A stretch of DNA of 64,000 bases. Source: Variovorax paradoxus (GTDB taxonomy: Bacteria; Pseudomonadota; Gammaproteobacteria; Burkholderiales; Burkholderiaceae_C). The notes beneath the pieces were generated by a model. That model made no database searches and was not told the DNA's origin. It saw only the letters and a program-made list of their open reading frames with translations. Of this stretch, positions 25,397-32,926 are shown one piece after another. Numbering within the stretch: position 1 is the first letter of the stretch; each line of letters begins with the position of its first letter. The stretch spans positions 1,102,001 to 1,166,000 of the forward strand of contig NZ_LR743507.1 of the NCBI RefSeq assembly GCF_902712855.1, in the 5' to 3' direction. Both the position numbers and the translations under genes were made by a program.

Positions 25397-25435
25397 AATT
25401 CTGTTGATTGGAATTTAGTTCTGTCAGATAGAATT
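25397..25435. promoter_or_regulatory. Two tandem IclR-type operators
   Basis: AATTCTGTTGATTGGAATT (25397-25415) and AGTTCTGTCAGATAGAATT (25417-25435) share 13 of 19 positions, start 20 bases apart (about two helix turns), and are each pseudo-palindromic (AATTC-N9-GAATT; TTCT-N7-AGAA). They lie between the divergent IclR and lyase starts in AT-rich DNA. Confidence 0.72.
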
Positions 25436-25477
25436 GTCAAGCGAAGCATCCGAGCTTCGTCCCAGGAGACACCCTCG

Positions 25478-26425
25478 ATGACATCCCCCGACGTCCTCAT
25501 CAGCGAGGTGGGCCCGCGCGACGGCCTGCAATCGGTGAAGGCGACCATGCCCACCGCCGACAAGCTGCGCTGGATCGACGCGCTCCACGCCGCTGGCGTG
25601 CGCGAGATCGAGGTCGCTTCCTTCGTTCCCGCGAAGCTGCTGCCCCAGATGGCCGACGCCGCCGACGTGGTGCGCCACGCCGTCACGCTGCCCGGCCTCG
25701 TGGTGATGGCGCTGGTGCCCAACCGCAAGGGCGCGCAGGCCGCGCTCGAGGCGGGCGTGCACAAGCTCACCATGCCGGTGTCCGCCAGCGTGGCGCATTC
25801 GCTGGCCAACGTGCGCAAGACGCCGACAGAAATGGTCGAGGAGGTGCGCGCCATCGCCGAGTTGCGCCGCGCCACCGCGCCGCAGGTGAAGCTCGAAGCG
25901 GGCATTTCCACCGCCTTCGGCTGCACGCTGCAGGGGCTGGTGCCCGAGGACGACGTGATCCGCCTGGCCGCGCAGTGCATCGAAGCGGGCGCCGACGAAT
26001 CGGGCCTGTCCGACACCGTGGGCTACGCCAACCCCGCGCAGGTGCGCCGCCTGTTCAGGCGCCTGCGCGCCGAGCTCGGCCAACACGCGGGCGCCGCGCA
26101 CATGCACAACACGCGCGGCCTGGGCATCGCGAACTGCCTGGCCGCGTGGGACGAGGGCGTGCGCACCTTCGACGCCTCGCTCGGCGGGCTCGGCGGCTGC
26201 CCCTATGCGCCCGGCGCGTCGGGCAACGCCGTGACCGAAGACCTGGTCTTCATGTTCGAGGCCATGGGCGTGCGCACCGGCATCGACATCCAGAAACTCA
26301 TCGCGGCGCGCGCGCCGCTCATGGCCGGCCTGCCGGGCGAACCGGTCTACGGCATGACGCCCGAAGCCGGCCTGCCGAAGGGCTTCGTCCAAGGTCTTGC
26401 CCAGGAACACACCGCACATGTCTGA
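25478..26425 (+). CDS. Hydroxymethylglutaryl-CoA lyase family enzyme
   Basis: A 315-residue DRE-TIM metallolyase. It starts with the active-site strand VLISEVGPRDGLQSVKATMPTADKLRWIDALHAAGV, and carries VKLEAGISTAFGCTLQGLV, AHMHNTRGLGIANCLAAWDEGV (metal His pair) and the catalytic-Cys loop GGLGGCPYAPGASGNAVTEDLV, all marks of HMG-CoA lyase. Such enzymes split (S)-HMG-CoA, or related tertiary hydroxyacyl-CoAs such as citramalyl-CoA, to a ketoacid and acetyl-CoA. It is the first gene of a three-gene operon with a class III CoA transferase (8-base overlap) and a Bug receptor; a CCCAGGAGAC stretch lies 6-10 bases before the ATG. Confidence 0.92.
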   Translation: MTSPDVLISEVGPRDGLQSVKATMPTADKLRWIDALHAAGVREIEVASFVPAKLLPQMADAADVVRHAVTLPGLVVMALVPNRKGAQAALEAGVHKLTMPVSASVAHSLANVRKTPTEMVEEVRAIAELRRATAPQVKLEAGISTAFGCTLQGLVPEDDVIRLAAQCIEAGADESGLSDTVGYANPAQVRRLFRRLRAELGQHAGAAHMHNTRGLGIANCLAAWDEGVRTFDASLGGLGGCPYAPGASGNAVTEDLVFMFEAMGVRTGIDIQKLIAARAPLMAGLPGEPVYGMTPEAGLPKGFVQGLAQEHTAHV

Positions 26426-27626
26426 AGCAAACACAGCCAACGCCGCCCACCCGCTGCCCTACGCCGGCGTGCGCGTCGTCGAGTTCACCCACATGGTCAT
26501 GGGCCCGACCTGCGGCCTGCTGCTGGCCGACCTCGGCGCCGAGGTCATCAAGGTCGAACCGATCGAGGGCGACAACACGCGCCGCCTGCTGGGCTCGGGC
26601 TCGGGCTTCTTCCCGACCTTCAACCGCAACAAGAAGAGCATCGCGCTCGACCTGAAGCAGCCCGAAGGCGTGGAGGCCGCGCTGCGGCTCATCGCCACGG
26701 CCGACATCGTGAGCGAGAACTTCAAGCCCGGCACCATGAAGAAGCTGGGGCTCGACCACGAGACGCTGAGCAAGCTCAACCCGCGCCTGATCTACGTGAG
26801 CCACAAGGGCTTCCTGCCCGGCCCGTACGACCACCGCACCGCGCTCGACGAGGTGGTGCAGATGATGGGCGGCCTGGCCTACATGACCGGGCGCTCGGGC
26901 GACCCGCTGCGCGCGGGCACCAGCGTGAACGACATCATGGGCGGCATGTTCGGCGCCATCGGCGCCATGGCCGCGCTGCGCCAGCGCGAGCTCACGGGCA
27001 AGGGCTGCGAGGTGCAGTCGGCGCTGTTCGAGAACAACGTGTTCCTGGTGGCGCAGCACATGATGCAGTTCGCCGCCACCGGCAAGCCCGCCGACCCGAT
27101 GCCCAGCCGCATCTCGGCCTGGGCCGTGTACGACGTGTTCACGGTGAAGGACGGCGAGCAGATCTTCCTGGCGGCCGTGAGCGACAAGCAGTGGGCCATC
27201 TTCTGCAAGGCCTTCGGCCTGGAGGACATGCTGGCCGACCCGCGCCTGAAGACCAACAACGACCGCGTGCGGGCGCGCGAATGGATGATGCCCATCCTGC
27301 GCTCGCACCTGGCGAACCACAGCGCGGCCGAGCTCGCGTCGGTGTTCGAGCAGAACGAACTGCCGTTCGCGCCCATCACCAAGCCGCAGGAGCTGTTCGA
27401 CGATCCGCACCTGAACGCCACCGGCGGCCTCGCGCCGGTGCGCATGAACGACGGCAGCATGGCCAAGGTGCCGCTGGCGCCGTTCACGCTGGACGGCGAA
27501 CGCCCGGGCATCCGGCTGCAGCCGCCGCACATCGGCGAGCACAGCCGCGAGCTGCTGAAGGAAGTGGGCTACAGCGATGAAGAGATCGCTGCGCTCGAGA
27601 CACACCACATCACCCTCGGAGACTGA
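26418..27626 (+). CDS. CaiB/BaiF (class III) CoA transferase
   Basis: A 402-residue family III CoA transferase. Key segments: YAGVRVVEFTHMVMGPTCGLLLADLGAEVIKVEP, FFPTFNRNKKSIALDLKQPEG, and YDHRTALDEVVQMMGGLAYMTG, where the Asp of TALDE is the expected catalytic aspartate. ATG 26418 (MSEANTANA) is chosen; it overlaps the lyase stop by 8 bases. Paired with an HMG-CoA-lyase-like enzyme, it probably activates a dicarboxylate using succinyl-CoA or a similar donor before cleavage. The acid could be 3-hydroxy-3-methylglutarate, citramalate or similar; this is inference from gene order. Confidence 0.93.
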   Translation: MSEANTANAAHPLPYAGVRVVEFTHMVMGPTCGLLLADLGAEVIKVEPIEGDNTRRLLGSGSGFFPTFNRNKKSIALDLKQPEGVEAALRLIATADIVSENFKPGTMKKLGLDHETLSKLNPRLIYVSHKGFLPGPYDHRTALDEVVQMMGGLAYMTGRSGDPLRAGTSVNDIMGGMFGAIGAMAALRQRELTGKGCEVQSALFENNVFLVAQHMMQFAATGKPADPMPSRISAWAVYDVFTVKDGEQIFLAAVSDKQWAIFCKAFGLEDMLADPRLKTNNDRVRAREWMMPILRSHLANHSAAELASVFEQNELPFAPITKPQELFDDPHLNATGGLAPVRMNDGSMAKVPLAPFTLDGERPGIRLQPPHIGEHSRELLKEVGYSDEEIAALETHHITLGD

Positions 27627-27630
27627 CCCC

Positions 27631-28611
27631 ATGAATTCCATCTCACGGCGCGCCTTGCTGGCGTGCGCCGCGGCTGCCGCATGCCTGAACGCCGCGCCCG
27701 CCCTCGCCGACGGCGCCTGGCCCGACAAGCCGGTGCGCCTGGTCGTGCCCTACACGCCCGGCGGCGCCACCGACATCGTGGCGCGGCTGATCGCGCAGAA
27801 GGTGATCGACGACACGAAGTGGACCTTCATCGTCGACAACCGCGCGGGCGGCAACGGCAACATCGGCATGGACGTGGTCGCCAAGTCCAAGCCCGACGGC
27901 TACACCATCGGCCTGGGCCAGACCGCCAACCTGGCGATCAACCCGACGCTGTTTCCCAAGATGCCCTACGACGCGCTGAAGGACCTCGTGCCCGTGGCCG
28001 TGGTGGCGTCGCAGCCGGTGGTGCTGGTGGTGCGCGCGGACGCGCCCTACAAGTCGCTGGCCGACCTGATCGCGGCCGCCAAGGCCCATCCGGGCGAGAT
28101 CAAGCAGGCGCTCGCGGGCACCGGCACGCTGGGCCACATGGCCGGCGAGGTGCTGGCCAAGCGCGCGGGCTTCAAGGTGCTGAACGTGCCCTACAAGGGC
28201 GCCGCGCCCGCCATCACCGACCTGCTGGGCGGCCAGACCGACTGCATGTTCGCCACGCCGCAGGGCGCGCTGGCGATGGTGAAGGGCGGCAAGCTGCGCG
28301 CGCTGGCCGTCACCTCGGCCAAGCGCCTGCCGGTGATGCCCGAGGTACCGACCGTGGCCGAGAGCTACAAGGGCTTCGAGGCGGTGGACTGGAAGGCCCT
28401 GGTCGTGCCGGCAGGCACCAGCCCCGACATCGTGAAGAAGCTGAACGCCGCCGTCGACAAGGCGCTGGCCAAGCCCGCCACCATTTCGCAGCTGCTGGCC
28501 GAAGGCAGCACGCCCGTCGGCGGCAGCCCGGAGCAGGCGGCGCAGTACATCAAGGCGGAACACGCGCGCTGGGGCGCGGCGGTGCGCTCGGCCGGCGTTC
28601 GCCCGGAATAA
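27631..28611 (+). CDS. Bug/TctC family periplasmic solute-binding protein (cassette member)
   Basis: A 326-residue TTT substrate receptor. The signal peptide MNSISRRALLACAAAAACLNAAPALA is followed by WPDKPVRLVVPYTPGGATDIVARLIAQKV, IVDNRAGGNGNIGMDVVAKSKPDGYTIGLG and NVPYKGAAPAITDLLGGQTDCMFATPQGAL. It starts 4 bases after the CoA transferase stop, so it is the third gene of the IclR-controlled operon and probably binds the acid that the transferase activates. ATG 27631 begins a proper signal peptide. It differs clearly from the other Bug protein in the window (23234-24202). Confidence 0.93.
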   Translation: MNSISRRALLACAAAAACLNAAPALADGAWPDKPVRLVVPYTPGGATDIVARLIAQKVIDDTKWTFIVDNRAGGNGNIGMDVVAKSKPDGYTIGLGQTANLAINPTLFPKMPYDALKDLVPVAVVASQPVVLVVRADAPYKSLADLIAAAKAHPGEIKQALAGTGTLGHMAGEVLAKRAGFKVLNVPYKGAAPAITDLLGGQTDCMFATPQGALAMVKGGKLRALAVTSAKRLPVMPEVPTVAESYKGFEAVDWKALVVPAGTSPDIVKKLNAAVDKALAKPATISQLLAEGSTPVGGSPEQAAQYIKAEHARWGAAVRSAGVRPE

Positions 28612-28701
28612 GCCCCAAAGTACCGGGCTGGCGCGAACAGGCGGTGCCTGCCCGGCGGGCGGACGGATACAGGACGATGAGGACGATATAGTTTCCGCCC
28701 C

Positions 28702-29628
28702 ATGGACCGCTTGAAGCAGCTCGAATCCTTCGTCTCGGTCGCGACCCGGGGCGGGCTCACGGCCGCGGCCAAGGCCGAGGGCGTGGCGCCCGCCATCATG
28801 GGCCGCCGGCTCGACGCGCTGGAGGAGCGCCTGGGCGTGAAGCTGATGGTGCGCACCACGCGGCGCATCACGCTCACGCACGAGGGCAGTGCCTTTCTGG
28901 AGGACTGCCAACGCCTGCTCACCGAGTTCGCCAACGCCGAAGCCAGCGTCAGCGCAGGTGGCGTCAAGGCCAGCGGGCACCTGCGCGTGACCGCGCCGGC
29001 CGGCTTCGGGCGCCGCCACGTCGCGCCGCTGGTGCCGCGCTTCCACGCGCTGCACCCCGAAGTGACGATCTCGCTGAACCTCAGCGACCGCGTGGTCGAC
29101 GTCACCGGCGAGAGCTTCGACTGCGCGGTGCGCGTGGGTGACCTGCCCGACTCCTCGCTGGTGAGCGTGCGGCTGGCCGACAACCGCCGCCGCTGCGTCG
29201 CCACGCCCGAGTTCGTGCGGCGGCACGGCAAGCCGAAGCATCCGGGCGAGCTGTCGCGCTTTGCCTGCCTCACGCTGTCGAGCGACGCCTCGCAGACGCG
29301 CGGCTGGGCCTTTCGCATCACCGCCGAGAGCGGCGCGCAGGAGTTGATCCACCTGCGCCCCAGCGGTCCGCTCGACTGCTCCGACGGCCAGGTGCTGCAC
29401 GACTGGTGCCTGGCCGGCCACGGCATCGCGTGGCGCAGCACCTGGGAGGTCGAGGCCGAGATCGACGCCGGCCTGCTGGTGCCCCTGCTCGACGAGTTCG
29501 CCGCCCCGCCCAACGGCATCTACGCCGTGTTCGCCGGCGCCAAGCACCTGCCGCTGCGCGTGCGACTGTGGCTTGATTTCCTCAAGGAGCAGTACGGCAA
29601 CCCGGAATTCTGGGGCGGAAGGGTGTAG
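28702..29628 (+). CDS. LysR family transcriptional regulator
   Basis: A 308-residue regulator. The winged helix is MDRLKQLESFVSVATRGGLTAAAKAEGVAPAIMGRRLDALEERLGVKLMVRTTRRITLTHEGSAFLEDC, and an effector domain opens GHLRVTAPAGFGRRHVAPLVPRFHALHPEVTISLNLSDRVVDV. It belongs to the CrgA/DsdC-like group with the RLxVTAPxxFGRxHxAP motif. It reads in the same direction as the preceding Bug operon, 90 bases after it, and has no divergent partner, so its target is not evident. A direct repeat AGGACGAT occurs just upstream. Confidence 0.91.
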   Translation: MDRLKQLESFVSVATRGGLTAAAKAEGVAPAIMGRRLDALEERLGVKLMVRTTRRITLTHEGSAFLEDCQRLLTEFANAEASVSAGGVKASGHLRVTAPAGFGRRHVAPLVPRFHALHPEVTISLNLSDRVVDVTGESFDCAVRVGDLPDSSLVSVRLADNRRRCVATPEFVRRHGKPKHPGELSRFACLTLSSDASQTRGWAFRITAESGAQELIHLRPSGPLDCSDGQVLHDWCLAGHGIAWRSTWEVEAEIDAGLLVPLLDEFAAPPNGIYAVFAGAKHLPLRVRLWLDFLKEQYGNPEFWGGRV

Positions 29629-29713
29629 ACACAGTAGACGCTGCGTCACAATCTGCCCACATTCCAAAATTCCATAGTCGCTCCCTGAGACGACGGCGCC
29701 CGAGTCTTTTCGC

Positions 29714-29808
29714 AGAACACCGAGGAACCGGTTTTGCCGGGCCTCGGGTGTTGCCCCCGGCAGGGGGTCGGAGAAGCGACACGAGGTGCGCGAAGCCTGG
29801 GGCGAGCC
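29714..29808 (-). repeat. Single copy of the intergenic repeat, reverse orientation
   Basis: The reverse complement matches the tandem units: GGCTCGCCCCAGGCTTCGCG, then CTCGTGTCGCTTCTCC, C5/G5 hairpin, and the long hairpin (29716-29752) with stem GAGG/CCTC. Its left end, read on the plus strand as TGGGGCGAGCC, ends 7 bases before the DUF2214 ATG and looks like that gene's ribosome-binding region. Confidence 0.88.
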
Positions 29809-29815
29809 AATCTCG

Positions 29816-30268
29816 ATGACCCTCGAAGCCATCCTCGCCTACCTTCACCTGCTGGCCATCCTCACGATGGTCGTGTTCATCTCCAGCGAAGCGGCGCTGT
29901 GCCGCGTGCAGTGGCTCAATGCAGCGGTGGTGGAGCGGCTGGCCAGGGTCGACATGGTCTACGGCATCGCCGCCATCGCGGTGCTCGCCACCGGCATCGC
30001 GCGCACCTGGTGGGGCGTGAAGGGCACGGCCTGGTACTGGACCAACCCGCTGCTGCACGTGAAGCTGGGGCTCTTCATCATCGTCGGCGTGGTGTCGATC
30101 TTTCCGACGCTCACCTACTTCCGCTGGCGCAAGACGCTGCGCGCCACCGGCAAGCTGCCCGCCGAGGACGACGTGAAGAAGACGCGCAAGCTGGTGATGA
30201 TCCAGGCGCACCTGATCGCGCTGATTCCGCTGGTGGCCGTGTTCCTGGCCCGCGGCTTCGGCAAGTAG
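29816..30268 (+). CDS. DUF2214 family membrane protein
   Basis: A 150-residue inner-membrane protein with four hydrophobic helices (about residues 5-25, 45-65, 80-100, 125-145). The family match is MTLEAILAYLHLLAILTMVVFISSEAALCR and GIARTWWGVKGTAWYWTNPLLHVKLGLFIIVGVVSIFPTLTYFRWRK. The function is unknown. ATG 29816 is chosen; an upstream GTG would add ten residues translated from the intergenic repeat, which is unlikely. The purine-rich end of that repeat (GGGGCGAG) lies about 10 bases ahead and probably serves as the ribosome-binding site. Confidence 0.85.
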   Translation: MTLEAILAYLHLLAILTMVVFISSEAALCRVQWLNAAVVERLARVDMVYGIAAIAVLATGIARTWWGVKGTAWYWTNPLLHVKLGLFIIVGVVSIFPTLTYFRWRKTLRATGKLPAEDDVKKTRKLVMIQAHLIALIPLVAVFLARGFGK

Positions 30269-30283
30269 GCACGCGCCGCCGTC

Positions 30284-32353
30284 ATGCGACACCCCGGCAT
30301 CCAGTTCCTGTTTGCCGGCACCATCTTCAGCAGCGCGTTCCTGCTGTTCCTGGTCCAGCCGCTGATCGCGAAACAGATCCTGCCGTGGTTCGGCGGTTCG
30401 GCCGCCGTGTGGTCGATCTGCATGGTGTTCTTCCAGGTCGTGCTGCTGGGCGGTTACGCGTACGCCGACTGGGTCACCCGCCGCCTGCGCCTGCGCGCGC
30501 AGGCCATGCTGCACGTGGCGCTGCTGCTCGCCAGCCTGGCGTTCCTGCCGATCGTGGTGGGCGCGCAGTGGAAGCCGGCGGGCACCGAAGACCCGGCCTG
30601 GCGCATCCTGGGCCTGCTCTTCGGCACCATCGGCCTGCCGTACTTCCTGCTGTCGACCACCGGGCCGCTGGTGCAGTCGTGGGTGGCGCGCACGCCGTGG
30701 GGCGCGCAGGTGTACCGTTACTTCTCGCTGTCGAACCTGGCCTCGCTGCTGTCGCTGCTGAGCTATCCGGTGCTGATCGAGCCGCGCAGCTCGCTGCTGC
30801 AGCAGGCGCATGGATGGTCGTGGGGCTACGCGGCGTTCGTGCTGCTGTGCGCCGGCACCACGCTGTACATGGCCCGCCAGTGGTCCGCCGACGAGACGCC
30901 CCCGCCTTCGCCCACGACGCCCACGACGCCCACGACGTCCGCGCCGGGCCAGTCCGCCATGGCCGGCACGCCGCCCCGCGTCGCCGACCAACTGCTGTGG
31001 CTCGCGCTGCCGGCGCTGGCGTCATGGCTGCTGCTGGCCGTGACGAACCACATCACCCAGAACGTGGCCGCGGTGCCGTTCCTGTGGGTGCTGCCGCTGT
31101 CGCTGTACCTGCTGACCTTCGTGCTGTGCTTCGAGAGCGACCGCTGGTACCGCCGCGGCGTGTTCCTGCCGCTGGCCGCCGCCATGCTGCTGCTGTGCGC
31201 GTTCGGGCTGCAGAACCGCATCGGCGCCGAAGTGCATGTGGCCCTGCCGCTCTACGTCTCGGGCCTGTTCGTGCTGTGCATGTTCCTGCACGGCGAGACC
31301 GCGAGGCTGCGGCCGGGCCCGCGCTACCTGACGCGCTTCTACCTGATGCTGTCGCTCGGCGGCGCGCTGGGCGGGGTCGCGGTGGGGCTGGTCGCGCCGC
31401 ACGTGCTGGCCGCGTACTACGAACTGGGCCTCGGCCTGATGCTGACCGCGCTCGCGGCGGTCGCCGTGCTGCGGCAGCGGGCGTGGCTGCGCGGCTGCTG
31501 CGTGGCGCTCGCGGCCTGCTGCACGCTCTTCCTGCTGCTGCAGGTCGGCAGCGACCGCGCCGGTGCGCGCAGCCTGCAGCGCAATTTCTATGGCTCGCTG
31601 CTGGCGTACGACACCGCGCGCGATCCGCCGTCCGACAGCGTGCGCCAGCTGGCGCACGGTTCGGTGAAGCACGGCGCGCAGTTCCTCGACCCGGCACGGC
31701 GGCGCGTGCCGACCACCTACTACGGCGAGACCTCCGGCATCGGCCGCGCGATCGCCGCCGCGCCGGACGGGCCGCGCCGCGTGGGCCTGATCGGCCTGGG
31801 CACCGGCACGCTTGCAGCCTACGGCCGCCGCGGCGACGTCTACCGGGTCTACGAGATCAACCCGCAGGTGTTCGCGCTGGCGGACGAGGAGTTCACCTTC
31901 CTGCGCGACAGCGCCGCCCGCATCGAGCGCGTGCTCGGCGACGCCCGTCTGGCGCTGGAGCGCGAACCGGTGCAGGGTTTCGACGTGCTGGCGGTCGACG
32001 CCTTCTCGGGCGATTCGGTGCCGGTGCACCTGCTCACGGCCGAGGCGATGGACACCTACCTGCGGCACATGCGGCCCGATGGCGTGATCGCCTTCCACGT
32101 GACCAACCGGTTCCTGGCCCTGGCGCCGGTGATCGCGAAGGTGGCCGAGACGCGCGGGCTTCACGCGGTGCTGGTGCACGACGAGGCCGAGCAGGCCGAA
32201 TGGCTGCGTCGCACCGACTGGGTGCTGGTGGCGCGAAACCCGCAGGTACTGTCGCGCGAGCCGGTGGGCGCGGTAGCGACGCCCATTGCCACCGAAGCAG
32301 ACCAGCGCCCCTGGACCGACGACTTCAACAACCTGCTGGGCGCGCTGAAATAG
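30284..32353 (+). CDS. MFS-like membrane domain fused to spermidine synthase-like domain
   Basis: A 689-residue protein. The N-terminal ~440 residues form about 12 helices beginning FLFAGTIFSSAFLLFLVQPLIAKQILPWFGGSAAVW, the signature of fused-MFS/spermidine-synthase proteins. The cytoplasmic C-terminal part has a Rossmann-like methyltransferase fold: RVGLIGLGTGTLAAYG, VYEINPQVFALADEEF and DVLAVDAFSGDSVPVHLLTAEAM. The GGGDG motif of true aminopropyltransferases is absent, so polyamine synthesis should not be assumed. It starts 15 bases after the DUF2214 gene. A second homologue begins at 61841. A linker near residue 210 is Pro/Thr-rich with repeated TTPTTPTT. Confidence 0.88.
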   Translation: MRHPGIQFLFAGTIFSSAFLLFLVQPLIAKQILPWFGGSAAVWSICMVFFQVVLLGGYAYADWVTRRLRLRAQAMLHVALLLASLAFLPIVVGAQWKPAGTEDPAWRILGLLFGTIGLPYFLLSTTGPLVQSWVARTPWGAQVYRYFSLSNLASLLSLLSYPVLIEPRSSLLQQAHGWSWGYAAFVLLCAGTTLYMARQWSADETPPPSPTTPTTPTTSAPGQSAMAGTPPRVADQLLWLALPALASWLLLAVTNHITQNVAAVPFLWVLPLSLYLLTFVLCFESDRWYRRGVFLPLAAAMLLLCAFGLQNRIGAEVHVALPLYVSGLFVLCMFLHGETARLRPGPRYLTRFYLMLSLGGALGGVAVGLVAPHVLAAYYELGLGLMLTALAAVAVLRQRAWLRGCCVALAACCTLFLLLQVGSDRAGARSLQRNFYGSLLAYDTARDPPSDSVRQLAHGSVKHGAQFLDPARRRVPTTYYGETSGIGRAIAAAPDGPRRVGLIGLGTGTLAAYGRRGDVYRVYEINPQVFALADEEFTFLRDSAARIERVLGDARLALEREPVQGFDVLAVDAFSGDSVPVHLLTAEAMDTYLRHMRPDGVIAFHVTNRFLALAPVIAKVAETRGLHAVLVHDEAEQAEWLRRTDWVLVARNPQVLSREPVGAVATPIATEADQRPWTDDFNNLLGALK

Positions 32354-32380
32354 ACGTACGGACGTCCGGGACAGGCGCGG

Positions 32381-32401
32381 CCCCCCCCCAAAAAAAAAAA
32401 A
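32381..32401. repeat. C9-A12 homopolymer tract
   Basis: Nine C are followed directly by twelve A. On the minus strand this is the T12 tail of the psiF-type terminator followed by G9. Such tracts are prone to length change in replication and in sequencing. Confidence 0.9.
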
Positions 32402-32428
32402 GAGCCCGCATGCAGCGGGCGTCTTTTC
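32390..32428. terminator. Bidirectional intrinsic terminator between the fusion gene and the PsiF gene
   Basis: GCCCGC-ATGCA-GCGGGC (32404-32420). On the minus strand it is followed by TCT and eleven more T, a very strong terminator for the PsiF-type gene. On the plus strand it is preceded by A12 and followed by GTCTTTTC, so it can also end the fusion gene transcript. Confidence 0.9.
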
Positions 32429-32452
32429 ACAAGTGTCAGCAGCGGCGCGGGC

Positions 32453-32794
32453 TCAGCCCTTGGCGGCGTCGGCTTCGCACTTCTTCATGAAGCTGTTCTT
32501 GGCGGCACCGGCCAGGGCCTTGCCGTTCTTGTCCACGGCCTTGGCGGCGCAGGCGGGGGCGGCGGCGGACTTGTTGTCCTTCTCGCACTTCTTGACGAAG
32601 CTGGCCTTGGCGGCGCCGGCGAGGGCCTTGCCGTTCTTGTCGACGGCCTTGGCGTCACACGTGGCGCCGGCAGCCGGTGCGGCCATGGCGGGGGCTGCCG
32701 CGGGCGCGGCGGCCTTGTCCTGGGCGTAGGCGCTGAAAGACAGGCAGGCGCCGAGGGCGACGGTGGAGGCGACCAGGGAAAGGAGCTTCTTCAT
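32453..32794 (-). CDS. PsiF repeat family periplasmic protein
   Basis: A 113-residue secreted protein. The signal peptide MKKLLSLVASTVALGACLSFSAYA cleaves near AQ; an Ala/Pro-rich spacer and two near-identical repeats follow: C-(D/A)-AKAVDKNGKALAGAAK and SF(V/M)KKCE, each with one Cys at either end, likely forming a disulfide. This is the PsiF (phosphate-starvation-inducible) repeat pattern, of unknown biochemical role. The two repeats differ at only a few residues, suggesting recent internal duplication. GGAAAGGAG and similar sequences lie within the gene start region; a strong terminator follows the stop. Confidence 0.85.
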   Translation of the reverse strand: MKKLLSLVASTVALGACLSFSAYAQDKAAAPAAAPAMAAPAAGATCDAKAVDKNGKALAGAAKASFVKKCEKDNKSAAAPACAAKAVDKNGKALAGAAKNSFMKKCEADAAKG

Positions 32795-32926
32795 GATGGG
32801 ATGTGTCCTTGCAAGGTTGGTTGTGACAGTTGCCCCGCCCCGGGGCCGACCACCTCAACGGCCGAAGTTGCCGGTTGGATGACGATCGTTAACTGGCCCC
32901 GGGTTTGCCCCCGGTAAAATTTGCGC

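Noticed and set aside
29786..29815. Upstream start of the DUF2214 gene adding ten residues
   Set aside because: The added residues are translated repeat sequence. The conserved membrane protein begins at ATG 29816.
30284..32353. Annotation as a functional spermidine synthase
   Set aside because: The aminopropyltransferase GGGDG motif is absent. Only the fold-level similarity and the VDAFSGD segment are shared.
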